DNA from: Evernia prunastri
Lineage: Eukaryota; Ascomycota; Lecanoromycetes; Lecanorales; Parmeliaceae
Reading direction: 5' to 3'
NCBI GenBank assembly: GCA_003184365.1
Contig: NKYR01000161.1
Span: 1 to 64,000 of the forward strand
Length of the DNA stretch: 64,000 nt
Each line of letters begins with the position of its first letter. The first letter of the stretch is position 1. Below the pieces are notes generated by a model that was not told where the DNA came from, searched no databases, and saw nothing but the letters and a program-made list of their open reading frames with translations. Positions 47,951-58,565 of this stretch are shown here, in pieces. The translations under genes were made by a program, and so were the position numbers.

Positions 47951-48401
47951 AAGCCTTTAGGTCAGTTTATACTTAAGAGATCGCACGAAAATTGCTCATC
48001 ATACTGCAGATCCAGGGGCGTGAAAGATACAGAAGATTGCGTGCCCAATGAGAGCTCATGATAAATTATACCTACGCTCTAGTAATTCTCAAATTTTTCT
48101 ATATACTTGCCAATGATAGAAGGAAGAGCTGGCGGACTAAGCAACGCACTTGGCCCCATGCTGTGCTTGACCTCAGCATTAAATTCAAGGTATTGGTCGG
48201 CGAATCAGAGAACAGTACTGATTGCCAAATGGAGAGCCGTGGTCGGTTTGCCCGCCTAATATAAGTCTCGTTTAGCAGAGTTGCTCGTTCGATCTCTCAG
48301 CCTTGATAGTGTTGCGCATTTATTCTATACAGCTCCGATTTTCCTGTGAATGTAGACATTATAGCCCTCACTGTGATCTAGCTGGCATGATCATCGTCTC
48401 T
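47951..48401. other. Intergenic, convergent gene ends
   Basis: 451 bp between the NLR gene (plus) and the glycosyltransferase (minus), which face each other. No supported gene; the plus frame from 48303 is antisense to the glycosyltransferase end. Confidence 0.5.
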
Positions 48402-49993
48402 TCAGGACCCGCTCAAGATCGTCAAAACCTTGTCTGCCGCCGCGACACTTCCCCCATACCTCCGACTCGACTCGGCAAGTTCCCTCGCCTTCGCGCGCAT
48501 GCTTTCCGACAGCGCCGAATTGCCCGGATGGCCCACCACCTTTGCCATCGCCAGGCCCAACTCAGCAGCCTCAACCGGATACCCGACCTTGCGATTCGCG
48601 TCGGTACCGATACCAAGCCACTCGACCCGGGCGGCATAATCGAGACAATCGAGCCAGAGCGGACAGATGACTTGCGGGACGCCGGTTCTGGTGGCGCTTG
48701 CAGTTAACATATGTTTTTACGGGGAGATGCTAAGGTGAGATGGTGGCATACGATATGGCTTCATAGTACGACGTTGCGCCACCGTGATGGACCACGCAGG
48801 AGACGTAACTCGTCTGTAAAATGGCAAGGGGGTCCGCTTCCAGCCAGCCCGTGATGCGGACACGGTCGGTCTTCAGATCTTGTTCAAGGATTTGGGTAAA
48901 GCTATTGTCATATTTGCCGTGTTTGATCAGCTTCCATAGCAACTGCCCGCCCGGGCACTTGTCCAAAAAAACTCTAATCGCACCAGCCATTTCACGAGCA
49001 AAATGCTGATCAGCAACGAAATGAGAGCCAAAGTGGATGAGTACCGTCGGTGCTTGCTTAAGCCATGCGTATAGATTTGAGTCGGCTTTAGTGACGGGTT
49101 GGACCGGTAGGAGGATTGGACCGCAGAGAGTGACGTTTGATGGGCATCTGAGGGGGAAGTCGAGCTCCGGGGCTGCAGGGTAGATATACTGGATGTTCTT
49201 GTCGTAAGGTTCGAACAGCGGATACACGTTCGTGATACCTCGACTTTTCCGCGCTTTCGTCAGTGCTCGAAATTCCCGTGCCGTGGCAATTACGATGATC
49301 AAGACTAAGATCAGGAAAATATTTGCAGGTATAAGGTACCAAGGTACTGGATACCGAAATCCGGAACCGAGTCTGTTTCGATATATGAGCGGACCAACGT
49401 TTGTTTGGGTCTTTCCTTCCCACAAACAGTAACGAGGGAAAGGCTTACACTGGAAATTTCCAGAGCATGGCAAGCCGAGGTTGCTCAAAAAGCGCAACGT
49501 CTTTCAGCGCATTCGGCGCCACGACCACATACTTCTGATCCAACCTCTTACAAGCATCGAATCCGAAAGCAAAAAGCGGTTCCAGTACGACCAAGTCGGG
49601 TCGCACCTCTTCAATTATCTCAACGCAGCGATCGTAGATCTCCAGATACTCTTCCGTGCTCCTTGGCGACAGTACTAGACGCAAATCGTTGAAGACGCGG
49701 AATGCGTTGATGAAACCTCGACCGTGGCCGGGGATGCTGTCTGTGATCTGTCGGTAGACGGAATTGACCATACCGAGACAGGGGAGGGGATGGAAAATCA
49801 CGCTATGGTCGAGATTGGTGGTGACGGAAGCACTGGAGGCGATTTCTTGGACGCGCGAGCGGAGGCTGGGCCATGAGGCGACGTGGATTTTTGGTGCATC
49901 GCGGAGGAGGAGGGAGTGGAGGACGGAGAGACAGACGTTCGCTTGGCCGAGTTCTTCGTTGATGAGGAAGAGGACCTTTTTTGGTTGGGCCAT
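48402..49993 (-). CDS. GT1-family glycosyltransferase (UDP-sugar dependent)
   Basis: Exons 49993-49449, 49372-48752 and 48696-48402 join in frame to 486 residues; introns are 76 and 55 bp. The N-terminal acceptor half starts MAQPKKVLFLINEELGQAN. A hydrophobic stretch sits at about 195-212 (LIPANIFLILVLIIVIAT), often seen at this position in fungal UGTs and perhaps membrane-associating. The C-terminal donor-binding half has VLIHFGSHFVADQ, the HHGGATSYYEAI motif (377-388) and QVICPLWLDCLDYAARVEWLGIG, which matches the sugar-nucleotide signature of GT1 enzymes. It likely transfers glucose or another sugar to a small lipophilic product. Its place beside a P450, a transporter and a reductase suggests tailoring or detoxification of a metabolite. 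The acceptor cannot be told from sequence. Confidence 0.87.
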
Positions 49994-50880
49994 TCTTGGC
50001 GGTAGGGGCTTGTTTATCTGGCCAGAATCATGTGATTTGATGGTTTCAGGTTTCGTTGAGGTGGATTTGAGAGTCTAAGCCTCTTCTCCAATAGTAGGTA
50101 GATACGTCGCACGCAAGCGATATGACCGCTTTATATCCTTCGCGGTGCACAATGATAGAGTACTCAAAGCGTCATTCACAGTTTACGCAGATGAACCAAA
50201 TACCAGCAAGGCCTATAACATCTCCTTCTTTTCAGTCTCGAATGCAGCAGGATTCAGATACAGGTGAGTCGGTAAATGTCTTAATAGTAAATAATACACC
50301 CAGGCATGCGCATAAGGGACTACGAAGCATGCAGGTAAGAGAATAGTAATACGGAACAAATATCTGAGTATAGAAAGTACTAATCGCGAGATATTCTCGG
50401 TCATTAGCCTCGGAAACTAGTCGCGCCGTCCTCTATCCGAAGTATATTATATTAGGAGAAAGCCGTATTAAACAGGGGTTACATCTCATAACACACGCCA
50501 TCTCTGCCCCTGAAACTCAAACGAAAACGCAATCTTTGGTGCCACCTCCTTCAATACAACAGCTTACATACACTACGTGTACCGTAGCCCTGTACGGCGT
50601 CAAAATTGTGCATTCCATTCCTTTGCCGATTCCTGCGCGTGTATGCGTGGCTTTACGGGGCCTAATGATATTAAGTATGTAAACAGAAGCCACACTGTTG
50701 TGACCAAATGAAATGACGCCGAGAAGTAGGGTAGCAATCTCAGCCTCAACATCGAGAAAAGAAGTATCACTATCCGCAGAAAGAAGGCGAAAACCGATTC
50801 TATCAGTGAATCAATGACCTATGAACCGAGAGCCCCAGCGCCTCACCCTTATCCTATGCCAATCTTAAAAATACGGCGCC
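49994..50880. other. Intergenic, no gene seen
   Basis: 887 bp that must include the glycosyltransferase promoter (right of 49993) and the P450 3' end. Composition is uneven and AT-rich around 50280-50470. No supported frame, no RNA gene. Confidence 0.5.
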
Positions 50881-52682
50881 TCAACGCCTTTTGAACATTA
50901 TCTGGACTCTAGGGTCCGGAACCGCATGAAGACCGTAAATCCAGTTCGCTGGTCTCTCATTCACGCCGTCCTGTAATCTGATATTGAAATCGCGAATTAT
51001 TAGCGCCAGAGTCGCCTTGATCTGCTGTCCCGCAAAGAATCTTCCAGGACAAGCATGTTTGCCGTAACCGAAATGCGAATAATGCACATCAGTAGATGTG
51101 AATTGAAACCGGTCTCCGTCTTCGCTGGATCGATTGCGGAGTCTGTAGAAGCGCCATGGATCAAAAAGTTCAGGATCTGAGATGAGGTTTGGCTCTGTCG
51201 ACGTGTCCGCAACTGGAAGCGCAAGGTAGGTTCCTTTGGGAATATGAGTACCATCTTTGAGGGTCAGAGGACGAAGAGCCTGCCGGTCCCATGTTACTGT
51301 TCCCATTTTGTCAGCGCAAACACGTCAGCAAAGAGAGGAAGAAGAATAATTACCATATCCTGCTGGGTTTACTCGCTGAGATTCCTTCATGAAGCTGTCG
51401 AGTTTCTTCATTTTGGCCAAGCCTTGCTTCGTCAGGTGGCCACCCTCTTCTGCAAGAACTTCGATGATCTCTTGCCGTAGCGGTTCGATATACTCTTGAC
51501 GATAGGCGAGGTCGTAGAGATTATGCGTGCAGGTCTTCGAAGTTGACCAGATACTCGCTAGTTCAGCACTAAGTTGAAGTTGTGCCTGATGTTTCAAGTC
51601 GTACGTCTCTCCTTCTGCTGCGGCTCTGTCTGAGATCCATTGCATAAGGTCATTAGGCTTGACCGACTTGGTTTCAAGGCAGACTTTCTTCCGCGCTTCC
51701 ATAATCGGAATCGCCATTCGATGAGCAGTCGCGTAATGTCGTCTTAGTCTTCGCACAGGGGGTAGGAAATTGAGCACTGCGACGCGAACTACATGGGGAA
51801 GGCCTTTGAGCCAAATGGCGCAGGAGATCACGTCTTTCGTGTACGCGAGCAGCAGCTTTATCCACTCTTGATTATGTCCGAGCTCTGGACCTGTCATGAT
51901 GCGGCTGCCCACAGTGGCAGTGATAAACGTGGTGGCATCGTACACATTGACGGGCGTCCAGTCTACAGCATGAAGAGTAAGCAACGATGTCCTTCTATGC
52001 CAAGGGAATTCTACAAACCTTTACACGCCGGAAGCTCTCTGTCAAGACTGTAGCTGACCTCGTCGATAACGGTTGGCATGAGTTTACCTAAATGGGGGTT
52101 AAGACCCCGATGCTTATGCTTGGGCAGCTTACACTTACCAAGATTTTGAGCCAAACCTTCTTTCAAGGCTTTCAAGCCCATTGGCGACATGGTAACGTCT
52201 AAGAAGAGTTAGTTCTGGGCAGCCAGAGGCAAGATGGAAACATGCCGGTATATTGGCCCATCAACTATGTCCGGGTTAACAATTTTTGAGACCCTCTCGA
52301 ATCCACGGGAAATGTAAGACATACAACATCCGTGAATGCTACTCGAAGGTCATCGTCCCCCAAAGCGTTCAGCTCTTTGAGATGACCTGATGAAGCGATG
52401 TGTAGATAGCCATCCGGGGTCCACAGTCGAAACATTCTCCCTGCGTACTATGTTTCTTTCTTAATGTCCTGTCCAGAATGTACCACCGCTGGATGAAGGA
52501 CTACATACGTTTTTCTGACCTTTCTCTAACCATGATTTGGTCTCGCGGAGAAAGCTTAGCTTCGCAAACACGCCATCGCATCCTGCCAAAGGCACGCTTG
52601 AAACCATTCTCCGTCTGATAAGCCAAGCGTAGATGAAGTATATAGTCGATATGATTGCGAAAACCCAGCGATTGTAACCCAT
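50881..52682 (-). CDS. Cytochrome P450 monooxygenase (first third possibly frame-disrupted)
   Basis: Clear exons with matched phases are 52198-52139, 52087-52019, 51962-51354 and 51296-50881. They code for VTMSPMGLKALKEGLAQNL, the I-helix region, the K-helix area, and the heme loop FGYGKHACPGRF that holds the axial cysteine. Upstream, ATG 52682 starts MGYNRWVFAIISTIYFIYAW, a membrane anchor followed by basic residues and a proline, typical of ER P450s. From 52440 the frames give MFRLWTPDGYLHIAS..., and then in another frame RGFERVSKIVNPDIVDGPIYRH up to an intron at about 52199-52241. Joining these needs a weak donor (GTCAGA) near 52515, a frame change near 52330, and one more base at the 52241/52198 junction. 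Either my splice sites are wrong or the gene is a recent pseudogene. It is co-oriented with the glycosyltransferase and divergent from the transporter. Confidence 0.75.
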
Positions 52683-53392
52683 TTCAAAGCTCAAAATTTC
52701 AATGAGTAAGGTTCCTGTAAAGAAAAGAGTAAAAAGCGTCTTGTTCAATGGCCTTCAGAACAGTCAAAGGAAATGTAATTATAATGAAGGTAGAATGTTA
52801 TTCTCGAAGAAGTCTGCATGATTCCTCCCAAACGAGCGTGATTTTGAGGCTGGAAGAGGCTGAGCCTGCTGAACAATAAAGGCACCAACAGCACACGCAC
52901 GACGTGAGTCGACCAAGGAAAAGAATACGGTATGTAATAAGTCAAGGTGTTGGAGAAGTAGGATACGACATGGAAATTAGGCCCCTGACACGAGATTATC
53001 ATTCTCTCAAACTTAGCCCTGTTGCGCGACGAAGACATCTCCAGATTGGGAATCTTCGAGAGCCTAAAAAATGTTGGCAAAACCAGCCATTGGCATTTTC
53101 ATTGACCGAGATTCGAGCTGTGCCTCGTTTGAAAGGATTCGTGTTGGAGTGATGGGTAGAAGATTCATACTCTCCTCAATGCCGCACGCCCGTGATACGG
53201 GATCCGTATCGAGTATCATTGCGGTTTCGTCTATGTGAAACACCAACACCAACAACGCCACCCGTGACACTTGGCCAATTGTGTACCAGACTTGGCGTCG
53301 CTCATGTTGCGCGCATCTGCCATTGACTTACATTTTTGAATATCTCCTCGTGCTCTGATACGAAATGTTTCTCTACTCACAGTGAATCATGG
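52683..53392. promoter_or_regulatory. Divergent promoter region (P450 / MFS transporter)
   Basis: 710 bp between the P450 start (minus) and the transporter start (plus). Divergent P450 and transporter genes are commonly co-regulated, but I could not pick out a convincing palindromic operator. Minus-strand frames in it (111 and 68 codons) lack motifs. Confidence 0.5.
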
Positions 53393-55447
53393 ATGGCAGC
53401 TCCGGACGTCAAACCCCGAGACCCACTACTGACGTGGTTCGACGTTGAGCTCAGAAAGTTATCCCCAAGGACGACACTAGATCTCCACCTATTCAAACCC
53501 TCGGACAATATCGCAGCTCTTTACCAAAAATCTGGTCAGCAAGAGACCAAATACCTGACTGGATGGAAACTTCACGCTTTGACTCTAGGGTACACTCCCC
53601 TTCTATGTATTTCCCTCCATGCTCCAGCACTTACCCTTGAGTAGCTTGTGCTTGAGCCTGCTTCTTTCGGCTATAGAGTCGACAGTAGTCAGCACTGCGC
53701 TTACTTCGATTACGGATGACCTTCATGGATTCAATGAAGGCTCTTGGATCGTCAATGCTTACATGCTCACCTACACAGGCAAGTGAGAAGGTACATACAG
53801 CTCGGCACATCTAATAACAGTCGTTTCAGGTTTTCTCATCATTTACGCAAAATTCAGTGACATACTCGGTCGAAAAATCATGTTGCTGAGCGCATTGCTA
53901 CTTTTCACCATCTTCTCGAGCGCTTGTGGTGCAGCTCGAACTCTGTTGCAACTGTGGGTATAAGAATCCTTCTACCGTTTTCCACCTGCTGATAGACCGC
54001 TAGCAAGATATTCCGGGCGATTCAGGGCATTGGGGGATCTGGAATCTATTCAATGGTAATGGTTATCGCTGCGGAAATGGTTCCCGTTGCGGACTATGGA
54101 ACATACATGGGAGTACTAGGGTCAATCTTCGTTATCGCAAACATTATAGGCCCTATTCTCGGCGGTGTTATCACCAGCAACACCACGTGGAGATGGGTGT
54201 TCCTCATGAAGTGAGTTTGATCTCCTCCATGCACTGTCTTCAAGTGATTCTTGCCACTGATGACACGAAACAAGTGCGCCTCTCGGAACCACGGCGTTCA
54301 TCTTCATTGCTATTGTGATGCCTACAGCATTTCCAAATATAGGTCCAGCACCGGCAGTGGCGCTGAAGCGGTTGACTTTGAGAGATACAGCCAAGAGATT
54401 GGATCTACTCGGGGCCTTTCTATCAATAGCAGCTTCGGTCCTTCTCGTATTTTCTTTGCAACAGGGAGGGACCCAGTACTCCTGGCGTAGTGCTACAATC
54501 ATCACGACTCTTGTTTGGTCAGGCCTTCTATGCGCAGCTTTCCTCGCATGGCAATGGTGGATCGATGCACACTCCAAAGGGCCACTAGAGCCTATCTTCC
54601 CGTGGAGGCTCGCGCGCAAACGATTCTACATGGGCATGCTTCTGTACGTGTTTTGCCTCTCACAAGCTGAAAGCGGTCAATTGAATTGCGCGACCACTCT
54701 CGCTAATACAGCCAGGAATTCATTTCTGTCCGGCTTCGCATTCTACGTCGTGATCATAAGCCTTCCTCAGCGCTTCCAGATTGTGAATGGTGCAAGTCCG
54801 TCCAGCGCTGGGTTCCACCTCATTCCCCTTCTCATATCTCTCCCACTAGCAGGCGTTTCTTCCGGCGCACTCGTCTCGAAGATGAAAGTCGCTCCATTGT
54901 ACGTTTTGATAGGTGGCGGGGCTCTGCAAGTTGTCGGTATCGCGATGATGGGCTTTCTATCGTCTGCAGAAAGATCGGTCACACCGGTGCAATACTGCTC
55001 TGAATTCATAACCGGGTTCGGATTCGGTTTCAACTCAAGCACTCTCATCATCTTATTGCCCTTGGTCATCGGGAAGCAGGATACAGGTTTGCTTCTTCCT
55101 CCCCAGCCGAATTGGAGGACTCCAGACTGACTGTCCAAGCGGGTTGCATGGGGACGGTTACGCAGGTTCACCTCCTCGGATCGGCCATCGGACTGGCTCT
55201 GGTTACCAGCGTGTTCAATAAGCGTCTCGAAACACGGCTGGCACCCTTCTTGACTTCAGAGCAAGTCAGCAACCTTCTCGCTTCGACCTACTACATGGGC
55301 TCCTTGACCAAAAGCCTTCAGCATCGAGCGAAGCGAGTCTACGCTGAAGCCTATGATTTGGAGTTGAAGATAATCGTGGCGTTCGCTTTTGCGGCATTGT
55401 TCGTCCTCTCAATGCTCATAGAAAGGAAACCAAGAAGACTGAGTTGA
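53393..55447 (+). CDS. MFS drug:H+ antiporter, DHA2 (14-TMS) type
   Basis: Six exons: 53393-53589, 53642-53778, 53830-53953, 54004-54210, 54275-55086 and 55140-55447. They sum to 1785 bp, 594 residues, with all phases matching. The start is the ATG of MAAPDVKPRD. Early helices contain SLCLSLLLSAIESTVVSTAL and the loop motif FSDILGRK (motif A-like). Motif C-like GSIFVIANIIGPILGGVI and RAIQGIGGSGIYSMV follow, with an alternating series of hydrophobic segments to about residue 580. Intron 2 begins GCAAGT after CACAG, a GC-AG intron. This family exports drugs, toxins or own metabolites across the plasma membrane with proton exchange. The neighbours suggest export of a P450/UGT product. Length is normal. 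Confidence 0.9.
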
Positions 55448-56402
55448 ATTGCTCATCGTATTTTTAAGAATTTATGTGAAATTGCTAATCTGCTTCCTAA
55501 CCTTATTGTCTCATTTCCCTGGAGAGTTCATAATTTCCCGAAAAAACTGTACTCTTGCCCACGCTCCGTCGAGATTTTTTTTGCACATTGCCTTCAGACC
55601 CTTCGCTATAACCACCACTTTCCACCTCTGTAACATTGACGTGATGCTCTGTGGCATCCAACTGTGCATCGAACAAAGTAACAGTACCACTCCCAGCCTC
55701 ATCATATCTCTCGACCTTAGCCCACCACGCAACCAGAGCGAAGTCATAGGTTGTGCTGAATGGAGCACAGCTGATTGGCCGACGAGCTCGTTTCTACGCT
55801 CTCGTAACACTTGTTGAGGCGGGTATCATCTTGAGTGCCGGATCCCCTTCCTGGGCTTCTTTTCCCGAGAAGCGTGGGACTCGATCTTGCAACATCTCAG
55901 GAGGTGCTTTCAGCGATTGAGATACCGTCATGCCCGTGGGAGTTTGGACGGACAAGTTCAGGAACGTGGAATCTGGAGGCGGGGAGGGATCGAGAAACCA
56001 GGAGCATCCTGACAGAATACGTACTTCACGGGCAGTCTATTAGGGCAGTGCAACTATCTGGTGTATTTGACACAATTACAGTCAAGAAATGCAACAACAA
56101 AAAGGAAAACGGTTCGCAGACGCCGTAGATACAATTCGGAACAATGAGACTACCATCTTATAGCACTAGGTAGGCAATGGGCCACGGTACCAGCAACGAC
56201 TACTCAAAGGTAAACTTTGTCGAGACTTTAACAACGTAGAAGATCTATCAAAGCTCACGACACGTGTATAAAGAGCCAGATCCAGGCTGCAGTACCGCAT
56301 GCAGAGGGGACCAAAAATTCTTCAACCTCCAACGATCGTCTCTTATCACCATCTAATAACCCGTGGCCTAGTCTTTCAACTCCAGATAGTGCGCAGCAAC
56401 GC
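55448..56402. other. Intergenic between convergent genes, no gene seen
   Basis: 955 bp between the ends of the transporter (plus) and the reductase (minus). Two plus-strand frames (55449-55817, 55835-56128) start at non-conserved positions and show no motifs. Confidence 0.5.
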
Positions 56403-57395
56403 TTAAACTTGCTCTTCAAAGCCGGCAAATTCAATTCCCAAGGTTTTCTTCGTGTATTCATTGTCGAACATAAGCTTCTTGGTGGGATTCTTTCCATTCA
56501 AAGGGAACGTCTTATTTTCAACCGCCTCTGGGAAGTGTCTCTTGACAATGTCAAAGGAGTCCTCCCATCTGGTTTTCGAGTCTTCGCTCACGCCCAGAAA
56601 TAATTGTCCACCTCGAACCTTGGGATCAAGAGCGAGCACATGCATTCTGGCTATGTCGTTGACGAAAACGCTGGTCGATGGTGTTGGCCCGATATCCGAA
56701 CCCACAACATGTCCCAGGGCTGCCCCGTTGGTTCCGGCCAAGACTTCCGCCCGGTTACTCGCCAACTCATGTTTGCCAACCGTGAAAGAAGGGGCTACGT
56801 GATTGATGTCGAAATGGGGCTTGTGTGTTTGGACATACTTTTCCGTGGCATTGAGAGCGGCAACTTTGCCGGCGCCATAGGCTGCGAAAAGATCGCCGAA
56901 CGGTGCGCCGACGGACTCAGTGCGTGACTGCTCGTTGAAGACATTGCCGGTCTCCATGTACATTTCGGACCACTCAATCATCGATACCATGGAAGCTGTG
57001 ATGACGATTCTTTTGGCCGTTGGGGAATGGTTGCTGGCAGCCTTGATCATATTCATCGTTCCCTGGACTGCTGGCTGGATGAGTACCTCATCATAGCTCT
57101 CATCGGACGGAATTGTCTTCAGGTTTGTAGTCGGAGACGCGAGATGGATCACATAGTCAACGTCTTTGATGGCTTCGTCGTATGCCTCTTCCTTCAAGAT
57201 ATCTGGAACGAGGACAAATTCGAGGTGGCTGAGGTATGGTTGGGTTGAACCTGCAGCTTTGATCTTCTGGATCCCGCTCTCATTGCGTACAGCAGCTCGG
57301 GCATGGTAGCCGGCTTTCAATGTCTCGATGAGGGTGCGAAACCCGATGAAGCCAGTCGCACCGGTGACAAGTACGAGTTTTGGCGCGGTTGTCAT
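56403..57395 (-). CDS. NAD(P)-dependent reductase, DFR / GRE2-like extended SDR
   Basis: A single exon of 330 residues from ATG 57395 (MTTAPKLVLVTGATGFIG). The Rossmann nucleotide site GATGFIG is at 12-18, the catalytic tyrosine and lysine are Y173 and K177 (AYGAGK), and Ser135 in VITASMVSM is a candidate third catalytic residue. The segment DVDYVIHLASPT (78-89) is typical of dihydroflavonol-4-reductase-like and methylglyoxal-reductase-like enzymes, which reduce carbonyls with NADPH. A frame extends upstream to 57518 but without a better ATG. The upstream region carries CCAAT-containing repeats. It likely works on a small carbonyl compound; the substrate is not predictable. Confidence 0.9.
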   Translation of the reverse strand: MTTAPKLVLVTGATGFIGFRTLIETLKAGYHARAAVRNESGIQKIKAAGSTQPYLSHLEFVLVPDILKEEAYDEAIKDVDYVIHLASPTTNLKTIPSDESYDEVLIQPAVQGTMNMIKAASNHSPTAKRIVITASMVSMIEWSEMYMETGNVFNEQSRTESVGAPFGDLFAAYGAGKVAALNATEKYVQTHKPHFDINHVAPSFTVGKHELASNRAEVLAGTNGAALGHVVGSDIGPTPSTSVFVNDIARMHVLALDPKVRGGQLFLGVSEDSKTRWEDSFDIVKRHFPEAVENKTFPLNGKNPTKKLMFDNEYTKKTLGIEFAGFEEQV

Positions 57396-57818
57396 TGTGT
57401 CTTGGGTACGATTCGACTGGTACGATGAGGAATGTGGTAAGATTGTCCACGTGAACTTCAAGGAAATATCTACCACTGTATAAAACTGTTTTGCTCGATC
57501 TTCACTCAGTAATGACACATGAGTGCGTTCGCTTGTCTTTTATAGATGTTATACCGGTCTCGCGCAACGAAGAATGGCTCATGTCATGGTGCTTGATAAG
57601 CCTCACTTCATGATGGCACTCGAAACTTTGCAAGCTTGAATAGTTCTATATCTCTGATTTGATCAGATTCCTTCCCTATGAGATTAATGGTCAGAATAAG
57701 TAATATCTAATACCTAGTAAGGGCTTTGCTGAGGCGTAGCTGAGAGCTCGTGGCTTAATCACACACTCGCTTCTACATTTCACAGGTCTAAGTATCATAG
57801 TATTTCCGTCTTTGATCA
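57396..57818. promoter_or_regulatory. Proximal promoter of the reductase
   Basis: Region right of the minus-strand start codon. A partial fourth copy of the downstream repeat motif (TGGTCAGAATAAGTAATATC) lies near 57688. A TATAAAA element can be read on the minus strand at 57478-57484 (TTTTATA on plus), about 85 bp before the start. Confidence 0.4.
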
Positions 57819-57985
57819 CTGACCAGAACAAGTAATATCCGGTAGCCAATCAGAGCGAGCTCTGCTCCTCTCTTTGACCGGTGGCCAAAGCAGGTAGTAT
57901 TGTACGCCCAATCAGACCTCTACTGCTCTCTCTGACCAATGACCGGAACAGGTAATATTCAATCTCCAATCCGAGCCCTCCTGGC
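57819..57985. repeat. Three ~60-bp tandem repeats, each with a CCAAT box
   Basis: Units share the order GACC-x-GAACA-x-GTAATAT, then CCAAT about 10 bp further on, then GAGC/CTCT-rich sequence. CCAAT boxes stand at 57846-57850, 57908-57912 and 57966-57970, spaced 62 and 58 bp. They lie 450-580 bp upstream of the reductase start and 600-720 bp upstream of the regulator gene at 58566, so they could serve either. CCAAT is the site of the fungal HAP/CBC complex. Confidence 0.7.
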
Positions 57986-58242
57986 AAAAAGTCATGAGTG
58001 GCTGAGTCAGGTTCTTGCTTTAAGCTGAAACGCAGCCCGCTTACAAACCCGTGGGGTGCTTTTAGACGTCAGCCCGCCCCCACCGTAATGCTTAGCATGG
58101 GCTGAGATTTCAAAGCATTTAACCCGTGTCGCTGCTTTTCGTAGTCCTTTTGGTGTCTATGAAACACTGTTGCTAGAAAGTTGACGTTAATATTAAAATC
58201 ATAAATGGAAATCAAAACAGTGAACGTATGACAAGCTTTCTT

Positions 58243-58515
58243 TCACATGCCGTCCAAAAACTGTAGGACAGCTTCTCTACCTCCAGGCGCTAGACACTCA
58301 ACACTTCTGAAGTACTCAGCCCGTTGGCCATCATCCTGACGTTTCCTTACTCTCAAGCTGTCCAAGTCACGGTTGTAGTCCAAGAAGGCATTCGGAATAA
58401 GATGTGAAAGAATTACCCCTCTCCACTGCATTGCATTTAGTCCAATTCTCTGCCATACGGCGAGCTGAGCGGACGGAATAACCTTGCTATCTCGAATCTT
58501 TACTAACAGAGCCAT
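58243..58515 (-). CDS. Small hypothetical protein (91 residues)
   Basis: ATG 58515 opens MALLVKIRDSKVIPSAQLAVW and the frame runs to a TGA at 58243. The product is compact, with a mixed helical composition and a basic middle (LRVRKRQDDGQRAEYF). It is divergent from the regulator gene, with only 50 bp between starts, which argues either for a linked small gene or for chance. No domain is recognised. Confidence 0.35.
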   Translation of the reverse strand: MALLVKIRDSKVIPSAQLAVWQRIGLNAMQWRGVILSHLIPNAFLDYNRDLDSLRVRKRQDDGQRAEYFRSVECLAPGGREAVLQFLDGM

Positions 58516-58565
58516 GCTCAAGCACAGACGGTCAGGCTAGCAGAGCTCAGAGCCGTTGCCGTACC

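Noticed and set aside
48303..48707. 134-codon plus frame
   Set aside because: Antisense to the last exon of the glycosyltransferase, whose motifs are clear.
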